A stretch of 13,096 nucleotides of DNA, taken from an uncultured archaeon. GTDB lineage: Archaea; Nanobdellota; Nanobdellia; Woesearchaeales; ARS49. The notes below the pieces were generated by a model that was not told the DNA's origin, did not search any database, and worked only from the letters and a program-made list of their open reading frames with translations. The DNA lies in assembly GCA_902385765.1 (NCBI GenBank), contig CABMGU010000086.1:1-13096 (forward strand). Reading direction: 5' to 3'. Below are positions 5,709 through 11,227 of this stretch, piece after piece. A program made the translations under genes and the position numbers. Positions within the stretch are counted from its first letter, which is position 1. Each line of letters opens with the position of its first letter.

Positions 5709-6284
5709 ATGCTTAAAACTCCGCTTGAAGGTTTGCTGGAAGATGGTTTTTCTGAGTTAGGCGGCTTTTTTGAACAAAGGCAGTATGGTGAACAGGTTAG
5801 AAGGGATGCGCGTGATGATGATGAGAAGCGCCCGGTTTCTGTTGATGATATAAGAAAAAGGATTGCAAAGGCTTCCACTCCTGAAGAGCGTTTTATTACT
5901 GGTTTTTCCCAGTTTGACTTGTCTGATGCCCAGAATGCCGTTTTGAACGATCTTGTCCCATTTTTCAAGCGCGATGGTTTGTACAGGAATTTTAAGGTTG
6001 TTTATTATGCTTTTACCAAGGAAGACCGTGATTTCTACGAGCCTATTGCTGACAGGTTGATTCTTGAGGTGGACGAGGAGCATCTTGATATTTCCTGGAA
6101 CGGCCACCCTGTTGGTCTTGTGATGCTTGGAAAAAAGGTTAAGGTGGAAAGCGCTCTGGTTGATGAGCATCTGCATTTCTATCCTAAAAGTATCAAGGAG
6201 CGTTTTGCTCATTTGATGAAACTTGATTCCGCGCCGTATTATCCGGGTCTTGTTTGTGATGCTGTTATGAAATTGATTAAATGA
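5709..6284 (+). CDS. Unrecognised soluble protein (191 aa)
   Basis: I do not recognise the family. The first ~70 residues are charged and probably helical (GEQVRRDARDDDEKR, DDIRKRIAKAS). The rest looks like a mixed alpha/beta domain: FKVVYYAFTKEDRDFY (~95-110), LILEVDEEHLDISWNGHPVGLVMLGKK in pieces around 118-142, and a C-terminal helical part ending in PYYPGLVCDAVMKLIK. No signal peptide, membrane span, Cys motif or catalytic signature is visible. The start at 5709 fits the TATA box at 5680-5687. It converges on the radical SAM gene and overlaps its stop codon by 8 bp, so the two are separate transcription units whose 3' ends are antisense. Confidence 0.7.
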   Translation: MLKTPLEGLLEDGFSELGGFFEQRQYGEQVRRDARDDDEKRPVSVDDIRKRIAKASTPEERFITGFSQFDLSDAQNAVLNDLVPFFKRDGLYRNFKVVYYAFTKEDRDFYEPIADRLILEVDEEHLDISWNGHPVGLVMLGKKVKVESALVDEHLHFYPKSIKERFAHLMKLDSAPYYPGLVCDAVMKLIK

Positions 6285-7413
6285 ATTCTATATCCACTTC
6301 TGTCGCGTCTGCTGTCGGGTATTCTTCCACTATTGCTGGTTTTAGTCCTAACTGTTTGATTTCCTGTTTTTTCTTTTGTATTATCTTTTCTGACATTAGA
6401 AGCCGTAATTTCTTTTCATCTACAACTGCGTTTATGCCTGTTTTTGCTAATTTATCTTTAAACTCGTTCAGCTTCGGTATTATCTCCTGCTTGTTGGCAT
6501 TCTTTATTTTCTCGTGATATCCGAAACCAGGCGACAAATCAGGCAGGTAAGCTATTCCTCTTATCAGAGTCCCTTCGTCAGTTATTACGTCAGTTTGCAA
6601 TGCTGTATTCTCTGCTCTTTTTTGTATTCTTGTTCTCATTTGCACTGCGTCTTTTAGTTTTGCTGTGCAGTAGTGTCCTGTGAGTCCTTTTGATTTGGCG
6701 TATTCGAGTAATTCTAAAGCTGTTTTCTCGCTTCCTTCCACTCCATAGCTGATGTTGTCTTTCATCTTAAAACCCATTTCATCAAGCTTGTAGTGTGCTG
6801 CTGTTGTGTCTGACCGCTCCAGTTCGTTTAGGTTCAAGAATTCAACTTTGTCAGCTATGTAGTCTATTAATTTCTTTATCTTCTCCCCATATCCTGGCAC
6901 TGCTGGTATTTCCACTCCTATTGACCAGTCGTATTTTTTTGCGAGTTCTAGTCTTGTCCACAAGCTATTATCATCTAAATCCGGGTGGAATCTTATTTCA
7001 TCCAAGCCCGCGTCATATAATTTCTGTAATCTCTCTTCATTAACCAGTTTCAAAGGCGTGTACAGATGAATGTGGAATTTCTTGCCGAATCTTTTCTTCA
7101 AAATATTGATGTACTTCACGCATCTGTCTACATTGACGAGGGGGTCTCCGCCTGTTATTCCTGCTCCTTCTGCTTCTGTTAGTTCTGCTTCTTTTATGAG
7201 CTCTTTTGGTTCATTGATATCTTCCACTTGCCATTCGTTTGCGTAGACAACATCTTTTCCGTATTTGTGTTCACTTACCGGACAATAGAAGCATCTTTGG
7301 CCGCAGAGTCCTGTGATAAAGAGTACCAGTTTCTTTCCTTTTACGCACATTCTGCACCCTTTGGCTAAATCGCCTGTGCAGTATGAGTGCCATTTTGTTT
7401 TCTTGATGTGCAT
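6277..7413 (-). CDS. Radical SAM protein, COG2108-like, PFL-activase-related
   Basis: A 378-aa radical SAM enzyme. The C-x3-C-x2-C motif (C37, C41, C44 in ITGLCGQRCFYCPVS) binds the [4Fe-4S] cluster that cleaves S-adenosylmethionine; TGGDP at 87-91 matches the GGE/GGD SAM-binding motif. An N-terminal trio C12, C20, C23 (C-x7-C-x2-C) and C249 (GHYCTAKL) may hold a second cluster. FHIHLYT at 113-119 and FLNLNELE at 192-199 match my memory of the archaeal COG2108 family, annotated only as related to pyruvate formate-lyase activating enzymes. Residues ~290-378 form a charged helical tail. The substrate is unknown and no PFL-like partner is nearby. A TATA-like element at 7434-7443 implies a leaderless transcript. 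Confidence 0.85.
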   Translation of the reverse strand: MHIKKTKWHSYCTGDLAKGCRMCVKGKKLVLFITGLCGQRCFYCPVSEHKYGKDVVYANEWQVEDINEPKELIKEAELTEAEGAGITGGDPLVNVDRCVKYINILKKRFGKKFHIHLYTPLKLVNEERLQKLYDAGLDEIRFHPDLDDNSLWTRLELAKKYDWSIGVEIPAVPGYGEKIKKLIDYIADKVEFLNLNELERSDTTAAHYKLDEMGFKMKDNISYGVEGSEKTALELLEYAKSKGLTGHYCTAKLKDAVQMRTRIQKRAENTALQTDVITDEGTLIRGIAYLPDLSPGFGYHEKIKNANKQEIIPKLNEFKDKLAKTGINAVVDEKKLRLLMSEKIIQKKKQEIKQLGLKPAIVEEYPTADATEVDIEFI

Positions 7414-7433
7414 ATTTGGAGTTCATATATGTC

Positions 7434-7443
7434 TATTTTTAAA
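7434..7443 (-). promoter_or_regulatory. TATA box of the radical SAM gene
   Basis: Minus-strand TTTAAAAATA centred ~25 nt before the ATG. The divergent promoter of the 7524 gene lies ~45 bp away. Confidence 0.6.
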
Positions 7444-7483
7444 TTCTTCTTTTCATAACTGATGAGTGGTGAAAATAGAAAGA

Positions 7484-7491
7484 TTTAAAAA
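7484..7491 (+). promoter_or_regulatory. TATA box of the 7524 gene
   Basis: TTTAAAAA ~37 nt before the ATG; transcription would start near 7513 and give a leader of ~10 nt. Confidence 0.5.
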
Positions 7492-7523
7492 GGGGAAAAG
7501 TATACCTGTCGTCGGGAGATGGC

Positions 7524-8093
7524 ATGTTATATCCTAAGAGTTATCTTTTGACGGACGCTGAAAGAAAGGCTCGTGATGCTTATGCTGAGTTAGTTAATTC
7601 TGAGCTGCAGATTCACCCAAATTCTTATTTGTCAAAGGATTTTACTAATCCTGCTCTTTTGGCTGAACTGGAGCACAGCTTTATCTCTTTGTCTGTTTAT
7701 CTTCATTACAGGCATTTTGAGGATTGCAGGAAGATTAAGGAAGACATCAAATACTTCCGTTCTGCTTTTGACAACTCTCTTCAGGCTATGAAAGACAAAT
7801 CTGGTGCTGAGATTCTTGATTATGCTCAGGCTGCTTATGCTGTCTGGTCTGCATTTGTGCAGGCCAAGCACATGGCTTCCATTCCTCCTGAAAACACAGA
7901 TCAGCCGCACGCCGTTGATCCTGCCCTTAAGGAGGCAATGGCTGAGTACGTTCGTCCGTCTGGAATCGGCGTTAATAAGGTTTTTTTTGATTCTTCTATT
8001 GTTCCAAAGTTGATAAGTTTTGGGTTTAGGAAAAAAGTTGATTTTGTAGAAGATAAACCTCTGTCTGATATTGTTGAAGAGCTGACTAGATAG
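7524..8093 (+). CDS. Unrecognised, largely helical soluble protein (189 aa)
   Basis: I do not recognise the family. Residues ~10-125 read as a series of helices (DAERKARDAYAELVNSELQ; LLAELEHSFISLSVYLHYRH; CRKIKEDIKYFRSAFDNSLQ; EILDYAQAAYAVWSAFVQAK), possibly a four-helix bundle. The last ~50 residues (PSGIGVNKVFFDSSIVPKL, FGFRKKVDFVEDKPL) look like a small alpha/beta tail. No membrane span or metal motif is visible. The ATG at 7524 is ~37 nt from the TATA box, with a weak purine-rich GGGAG in the short leader. It is divergent from the radical SAM gene and ends exactly where the next, opposite gene ends, with no base between the stops. Confidence 0.7.
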   Translation: MLYPKSYLLTDAERKARDAYAELVNSELQIHPNSYLSKDFTNPALLAELEHSFISLSVYLHYRHFEDCRKIKEDIKYFRSAFDNSLQAMKDKSGAEILDYAQAAYAVWSAFVQAKHMASIPPENTDQPHAVDPALKEAMAEYVRPSGIGVNKVFFDSSIVPKLISFGFRKKVDFVEDKPLSDIVEELTR

Positions 8094-8489
8094 TTATTTG
8101 TATTGTTCTGTCAGGATGTTTGCCCAATTTTCCACTATGATGAATGGTGCTATTATTGGCGTGCCTGAGAATTCTGATTTGCCAGGCAGTATGCCGCCAT
8201 TATCCCTGATGCTCTCATAAAACACCTTCAGTTTTCCTAGCTTTTTCATGATTCCTGCGTTTACGCTGTCCTTTAAGTCATCTGGTTCTGCTATTATTGC
8301 ATCTTGGATTTTCACCATTGCGTCCCCTATTAGGAAAGAAACCCTGTCTGCCATTTCTTTAAGCAGACCACTTTCAGAAACAAAAACGTTTGCTGGCTTT
8401 GCTGAAACGACGTAAGGAGTTCTTATTGCGATAGTTACTTTTGCCATTAAATCCCTTATTATGTCAACAATGGTCATGACTTCTGCCAT
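8094..8489 (-). CDS. Unrecognised protein (131 aa)
   Basis: I do not recognise the family. The N-terminus is helical (MTIVDIIRDLMAKV), followed by a strand-like TIAIRTPYVVSA, two helical stretches (GLLKEMADRVSFLIGDAM; DLKDSVNAGIMKKLGKLKVF) and a hydrophobic C-terminal patch (TPIIAPFIIVENWANIL), too short and interrupted for a confident membrane span. The TATA box at 8512-8519 is 26 nt from the ATG, so the start is well supported. Its stop abuts the stop of the 7524 gene; the shared terminus may mean paired expression control, but a functional link is not shown. Confidence 0.68.
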   Translation of the reverse strand: MAEVMTIVDIIRDLMAKVTIAIRTPYVVSAKPANVFVSESGLLKEMADRVSFLIGDAMVKIQDAIIAEPDDLKDSVNAGIMKKLGKLKVFYESIRDNGGILPGKSEFSGTPIIAPFIIVENWANILTEQYK

Positions 8490-8511
8490 ACTTTATCCAA
8501 ACATTTTTTTC

Positions 8512-8519
8512 TTAATAAA
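8512..8519 (-). promoter_or_regulatory. TATA box of the 8094-8489 gene
   Basis: Minus-strand TTTATTAA, 26 nt before the ATG; divergent from the promoter at 8538-8545 within a 79-bp intergenic region. Confidence 0.6.
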
Positions 8520-8537
8520 CCTATCGCGTAAAGTAAG

Positions 8538-8545
8538 TTTTATAA
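8538..8545 (+). promoter_or_regulatory. TATA box of the acetyltransferase gene
   Basis: TTTTATAA centred ~28 nt before the ATG at 8569; leaderless transcript expected. A second AT-rich element (CTTTAAATA) starts a few bases on but is too close to the ATG. Confidence 0.6.
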
Positions 8546-8568
8546 GCTTTAAATAATTAAGAGCATTA

Positions 8569-9195
8569 ATGGAATTTGTAAAAGAGTTGAATGATTGGCT
8601 TCAGGATGTTTTGAAACAGCTTGACCCGAAAGTGAAACTGTCTCTCAAATATCCCTGGGAGGCTTTGAAGTTTCTTGAAAAGATGAATTTGGAGAAAGAG
8701 AGCATTCAGGGCCAGATTGAGACTGGTGTCAAGTGGGATGTTCCTTTTATTCTTGGCAAAGGTTCTGTCATTAAGGCGCCTTCTGTTATTGAGGGTCCTG
8801 TTATCATTGGCGAAAATTCAGTTATAGGTCCTTTTGCTTATCTTCGCGGTCCGTCAATCATTGGCAGTGACTGCAAGATTGGCTCTTCTGAAATAAAGAA
8901 TTCCATTATAATGAGCGGTTCTCATTGCGCTCATTTCAATTATGTTGGTGACAGCATTATTGGGAGCAAGTGCAATCTTGGTGCAGGCACCAAACTTGCC
9001 AACTTAAGATTGGACGGCGATATCATCAAGGTGGCTGTTGGCAAGGAGATAAAAAGCACTGGTTTGCGCAAATTAGGCGCTATTCTTGAGTCAGGCGCTC
9101 AGGCTGGCTGTAATTCTGTTCTTAACCCTGGCACTTATGTCTGTAAGAAGAAAGCAGTTCTTCCCGGCGCTGTTGTTTCTGGTTGTGTAGAGTAA
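8569..9195 (+). CDS. Left-handed beta-helix acetyltransferase, GlmU C-terminal-like (sugar-phosphate N-acetyltransferase)
   Basis: A 208-aa protein whose residues ~60-205 are hexapeptide repeats (SVIEGPVIIGENSVIGPFAYLRGPS in pieces), forming a left-handed parallel beta-helix, usually a trimer. The core resembles the acetyltransferase half of archaeal GlmU-type enzymes (e.g. ST0452): H122 and Y125 (CAHFNYVGDS), N145 (GTKLANLR) and K154 sit at the spacing I recall for that family's active-site residues, and RKLG (167-170) is shared. YPWEALKFLE (28-37) matches the linker that follows the nucleotidyltransferase domain, but that domain is missing. Likely role: acetyl-CoA-dependent N-acetylation of glucosamine- or galactosamine-1-phosphate for surface glycans or protein glycosylation. 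The uridylyltransferase would have to come from another gene. Substrate is inferred. Confidence 0.82.
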   Translation: MEFVKELNDWLQDVLKQLDPKVKLSLKYPWEALKFLEKMNLEKESIQGQIETGVKWDVPFILGKGSVIKAPSVIEGPVIIGENSVIGPFAYLRGPSIIGSDCKIGSSEIKNSIIMSGSHCAHFNYVGDSIIGSKCNLGAGTKLANLRLDGDIIKVAVGKEIKSTGLRKLGAILESGAQAGCNSVLNPGTYVCKKKAVLPGAVVSGCVE

Positions 9196-9196
9196 C

Positions 9197-9205
9197 TTTT
9201 TTAAA
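9197..9205 (+). promoter_or_regulatory. TATA-like box of the 9244 gene
   Basis: TTTTTTAAA, ~42 nt before the ATG at 9244; a start near 9228 would leave a ~16-nt leader with the ribosome binding site. Confidence 0.45.
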
Positions 9206-9225
9206 CTGTATACAGCTACTGCAGT
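9206..9225. repeat. Two adjacent perfect palindromes in the 9244 promoter
   Basis: CTGTATACAG (9206-9215) and ACTGCAGT (9218-9225) lie between the TATA-like box and the predicted transcription start. The position suits an operator, but the palindromes are short. Confidence 0.3.
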
Positions 9226-9231
9226 ATATAA

Positions 9232-9239
9232 GAGGTGAT
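9232..9239 (+). promoter_or_regulatory. Ribosome binding site that fixes the 9244 start
   Basis: GAGGTGAT, complementary to the archaeal 16S rRNA 3' end, 4 nt before the ATG at 9244. It excludes the in-frame GTG at 9235, which is part of the site. Confidence 0.7.
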
Positions 9240-9243
9240 TGTT

Positions 9244-9468
9244 ATGCATAACTGTAATTTTAACAAGACTGCTTTGCTGGTTGATTTTAGAAGAATTATC
9301 TGGCGTTTGGACCAGTACAAGAAGGACGCTAAGGCTGCAGGTCATCCTTTGTGCGAGAAGATGCTGAACGAAATAGAAATCGACCTGAAGAAGCACAGCA
9401 AGAAGCTTGAGGATGCTATTGTCGGCTTGTCAAAGGAAGGCAAGTTCGGCTTTTGTGACAAGTGTTGA
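9244..9468 (+). CDS. Small unrecognised protein with terminal C-x2-C (74 aa)
   Basis: A 74-aa protein, not recognised. It begins MHNCNF, has two helical segments (LLVDFRRIIWRLDQYKKDAK; CEKMLNEIEIDLKKHSKKLEDAI) and ends GKFGFCDKC. The four Cys and several His (C4, a mid-protein Cys, and the two terminal Cys spaced C-x2-C) could bind a metal; this is inference. A helical hairpin with a metal-capped terminus is plausible. The ribosome binding site at 9232-9239 sets the start. It lies 48 bp after the acetyltransferase in the same direction, with its own TATA-like element and two palindromes upstream, so it is probably transcribed separately. Confidence 0.75.
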   Translation: MHNCNFNKTALLVDFRRIIWRLDQYKKDAKAAGHPLCEKMLNEIEIDLKKHSKKLEDAIVGLSKEGKFGFCDKC

Positions 9469-9478
9469 ATAGTAATTC

Positions 9479-9486
9479 TTTTATAC
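9479..9486 (+). promoter_or_regulatory. TATA box of the 9534 gene
   Basis: TTTTATAC; predicted start of transcription near 9509 gives a ~25-nt leader with GAGGTGAT (9523-9530) 3 nt before the ATG. Confidence 0.6.
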
Positions 9487-9507
9487 TTGTTCTTGTTTCT
9501 TTTTTTC
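9487..9507 (+). terminator. T-rich tract, likely terminator of the 9244 gene
   Basis: A run of T broken by C and G, ending in seven T, within 40 nt of the stop codon and with no stem before it. This is the kind of U-rich site at which FttA-dependent termination occurs. It lies between the TATA box and the start of the next gene. Confidence 0.4.
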
Positions 9508-9533
9508 ATTAAAAAGTGGGTTGAGGTGATTTA

Positions 9534-9890
9534 ATGGGTGATGATGACAAAACAGAAACAGCGCTGGCGTCTCGTGTCCTGCGTCCTTGGGAACAGACTA
9601 CTGAAATTAAAGTAACTGGCAAAAACGGCCGTGTATCCATCCTGGATGGTGTTAAAGGTTTGCGTGATTCATTGTCTGAAGGCACAAAGACTGATATTTT
9701 GGGTCTGGAAAGGCAGTGTCAGGATTGGGAGACTGATTGGGGTCTTGTCAGTTCTATTTATACGCTTGTTTGCAGGGATTTGGCAGCGCAGAATCGTGAT
9801 ATTCTCCATGACAGGGATACTAAATCTTTGCCTAAGGGTTTTTCTTACGAGGTTGTAGCAGGCTATTATAGGCCTAGTCCTTCTCCTTGA
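9534..9890 (+). CDS. Unrecognised protein (118 aa)
   Basis: I do not recognise the family. The start is strongly supported by GAGGTGAT at 9523-9530 and the TATA box at 9479-9486. Visible: an acidic, Thr-rich N-terminus (MGDDDKTETALASR), a basic strand-like stretch (TEIKVTGKNGRVSIL), a helical centre (GLERQCQDWETDWGLVSSIY), a helix with VCRDLAAQNRDI, and a Pro-rich end (YYRPSPSP). No signal peptide, membrane span or catalytic motif. The 3' end overlaps by 17 bp a possible 27-codon frame on the other strand. Confidence 0.7.
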   Translation: MGDDDKTETALASRVLRPWEQTTEIKVTGKNGRVSILDGVKGLRDSLSEGTKTDILGLERQCQDWETDWGLVSSIYTLVCRDLAAQNRDILHDRDTKSLPKGFSYEVVAGYYRPSPSP

Positions 9891-9957
9891 TTTCTTTTTT
9901 TATCTCTTTTAAGAATTCTTTGACGTCTTCTTCCGTTTCAATGAATGTTTTTTTCAT
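9874..9957 (-). CDS. Possible 27-codon micro-ORF
   Basis: ATG to TAG with a protein-like, charged helix: MKKTFIETEEDVKEF in the first half, then Lys/Glu-rich to KEKD. The TEEDVKEF part looks more than random, but the Lys/Glu-rich second half is partly the complement of a T-rich tract (9891-9910) that may be a plus-strand terminator. There is no TATA box or ribosome binding site upstream, where a GC-rich hairpin sits. It could be the remnant of a longer gene. Confidence 0.25.
   Translation of the reverse strand: MKKTFIETEEDVKEFLKEIKKEIKEKD
9891..9910 (+). terminator. T-rich tract after the 9534 gene
   Basis: A dense T tract begins directly after the stop codon; likely U-rich termination region of the plus-strand gene. 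Confidence 0.4.
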
Positions 9958-9966
9958 CAGAAAATA

Positions 9967-10005
9967 GAGTGGCGAGGGGGTTTCGTGGACCCCCGTCGCA
10001 CACTC
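9967..10005. repeat. Strong GC-rich hairpin
   Basis: Arms 9967-9981 and 9989-10005 pair over 15 bp with only two bulged bases on the 3' side (9995 and 10000) and a 7-nt loop (TTCGTGG). The inner stem is GGGGGT/ACCCCC. It resembles a tRNA T-arm in size, but the loop lacks the conserved A and no acceptor, D or anticodon arms flank it. It is either the first helix of the RNA in this region or a separate 3' processing element. Confidence 0.55.
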
Positions 10006-10043
10006 GTGGATGGTGGCTTATGCACATAATACTGTATAACCCC

Positions 10044-10052
10044 TATTAAATA
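10044..10052 (+). promoter_or_regulatory. TATA-like box before the structured RNA region
   Basis: TATTAAATA; the usual ~26-nt spacing would start transcription near 10074-10078, exactly where the GC-rich, hairpin-forming segment begins. No open reading frame follows. Confidence 0.4.
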
Positions 10053-10058
10053 ACTCTG

Positions 10059-10078
10059 TGAAACAAGATGAAACAAGA
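10059..10078 (+). repeat. Two tandem copies of TGAAACAAGA
   Basis: A perfect 2 x 10 bp direct repeat between the TATA-like box and the predicted 5' end of the RNA. Confidence 0.6.
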
Positions 10079-10260
10079 GCGTCGGGGGTCAAGAGGGCGT
10101 AGAAAAGCAGGGCTTTTCTGGGTGCTCGGAAACTTGGAGTATCTAAACATGATTTGAGCAAGTTTCCGACAGGCCGGGCGTTAAGGCCCCCCGGTATGAT
10201 ATGCGTAGCCTAAACAGATTTCGGTATGCGCCCCCTGGTATAACTTCGCAGCCTAACTTA
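10076..10260 (+). ncRNA. Unidentified structured RNA candidate
   Basis: A stretch without a credible protein gene, visibly richer in G and C than its surroundings and full of complementary arms. Perfect 8-bp hairpin 10101-10108/10112-10119 (AGAAAAGC/GCTTTTCT). Perfect 11-bp stem 10126-10136/10159-10169 (TCGGAAACTTG/CAAGTTTCCGA) with a 22-nt loop. A possible closing stem 10081-10088/10188-10195, including GGGGG/CCCCC and two G-U pairs, would enclose both. A weaker hairpin lies at 10203-10229. A TATA-like box lies ~30 nt upstream of the first stem, favouring the plus strand. I tested it by eye against SRP RNA, RNase P RNA, tRNA and 5S rRNA signatures without a match. The boundaries are estimates. 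Confidence 0.45.
10187..10258 (+). repeat. Imperfect tandem repeat at the 3' side of the RNA candidate
   Basis: CCCCCCGGTAT...GCGTAGCCTAAAC (10187-10215) and CCCCCTGGTAT...CGCAGCCTAAC (10231-10256) share most positions in the same order. Two competing C-rich arms could each pair with the GGGGG at 10084-10088, which suggests either duplication or alternative folds. Confidence 0.5.
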
Positions 10261-10281
10261 TCTTAGAATTCTCTTTCTGCT

Positions 10282-11151
10282 TTATTTCGTCTTCAGCGCT
10301 ATCTTATTGGTATTTCCGTAGATTGTTTTGGTTATTACTCCTCTTTCTTCGAGATTCCTGACTATCCTGCTGACTTTTGCTTTTGAGAATTGTGTTGCCT
10401 GCTGTATCTGTTTCTGCCAGACTTCTCCGTTTTCTTTCAGGAAGTTTACGACCTTTTGCTCATTGTCTATGAGTGTCGGCACTATGATTGTTTTCTTTTT
10501 CTGTTTTTGCTTTGTTCTTCTTCTCTGGTGCACTACTATATAGCTTGTTATTATCGCTATTGTTATTGCTGTGAATGCCGCTATCATCCAGCCTGTTTGA
10601 GTTGCCACAACCTGTCTTGCTACTATTGATATTGGGAATTCCTGTCCTTTTTGCTCAAAGTATAGTATGATTCTTTGCCCGTCTGAATAGGTGTCTGTTG
10701 CTTGCGGTGTTACGTAGAAGTCTTCATCCTTGTCTTTTTCTCTTGGTATTATGTAGCCGAGTGGGAGTTTTATGGACACTTGTTGTTTTTCTGCAGGGTA
10801 TGGGAGTCTGTCTGTGTATTTTATTATGGTGTTTTCTCCTGATTCTGCTATTGGATAGCTTGTTTCATAGGTCACGTTTACAGTGTGGGTTCCGTTTGTT
10901 ACGCTTCCGCATCTGGCGAATTCTTTCAGTATTACGCAATCCCTTTTTTCTCCGTCAACAATTACTTCTATTTTTTGTGCGTCTTGTGTGAGTACCAGGG
11001 TTAGGTTTCCGATGTCTTTTATCGGCATTAGTGTCATTTCTGTGTGTATTGTGGCGCTGTTCTTTTGCACATCTACTAATGTGTCTGATGTGTTTATGTT
11101 GGATGCCAGTACTATTGGCAGTATGAGAAGCGCCACCCAAAGTTGTTTCAT
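10282..11151 (-). CDS. Membrane-anchored winged-helix regulator with extracellular domain
   Basis: A 289-aa protein. Residues 1-17 are a signal peptide (LWVALLILPIVLAS). Residues ~20-185 form a strand-rich outer domain with two Cys (C72, C81) and N-x-T sites. Residues 187-207 are one transmembrane helix (WMIAAFTAITIAIITSYIVV), followed by a basic stop-transfer segment (HQRRRTKQKQKKK). Residues ~229-286 are a MarR-like winged helix (QKVVNFLKENGEV; recognition helix SKAKVSRIVRNLEERG; wing GVITKTIYGNTNKI). This architecture recurs in archaea as a predicted one-component membrane sensor/regulator: signal outside, DNA binding inside. It is divergent from the secreted Cys-rich protein across 76 bp. 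The TATA box at 11176-11183 gives a leaderless transcript; an ATG 10 nt upstream is out of frame. Confidence 0.85.
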   Translation of the reverse strand: MKQLWVALLILPIVLASNINTSDTLVDVQKNSATIHTEMTLMPIKDIGNLTLVLTQDAQKIEVIVDGEKRDCVILKEFARCGSVTNGTHTVNVTYETSYPIAESGENTIIKYTDRLPYPAEKQQVSIKLPLGYIIPREKDKDEDFYVTPQATDTYSDGQRIILYFEQKGQEFPISIVARQVVATQTGWMIAAFTAITIAIITSYIVVHQRRRTKQKQKKKTIIVPTLIDNEQKVVNFLKENGEVWQKQIQQATQFSKAKVSRIVRNLEERGVITKTIYGNTNKIALKTK

Positions 11152-11175
11152 GTTGTTTCATTATGTTTTGGAGTG

Positions 11176-11183
11176 TATTTAAA
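11176..11183 (-). promoter_or_regulatory. TATA box of the membrane regulator
   Basis: Minus-strand TTTAAATA, ~28 nt before the ATG at 11151. Confidence 0.65.
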
Positions 11184-11197
11184 TGTTGCCCAAAATC

Positions 11198-11205
11198 TTT
11201 ATATA
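11198..11205 (+). promoter_or_regulatory. TATA box of the secreted Cys-rich protein
   Basis: TTTATATA, 26 nt before the ATG at 11228, back to back with the TATA box at 11176-11183; the two are 14 bp apart, so one bound protein could affect both. Confidence 0.7.
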
Positions 11206-11227
11206 TTTGTTATTGTGTGTTGCTTGT

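Noticed and set aside
9976..9994. tRNA T-arm lookalike (GGGGG stem with a TTCG loop)
   Set aside because: Loop position corresponding to A58 is T, the stem is longer than 5 bp, and no acceptor, D or anticodon arm can be built around it.
10076..10260. SRP RNA or RNase P RNA
   Set aside because: I could not find the helix 8 GGAA-loop/AGCAG signature of SRP RNA, nor GAGGAAAGTC and the matching ACAGAA region of RNase P RNA. The GGAAAC in the 11-bp stem is fully paired, unlike CR-I.
11183..11227. Longer N-terminus for the secreted protein from the ATG at 11183
   Set aside because: The TATA box at 11198-11205 is downstream of that ATG; the ATG at 11228 has the right spacing and gives a normal signal peptide.
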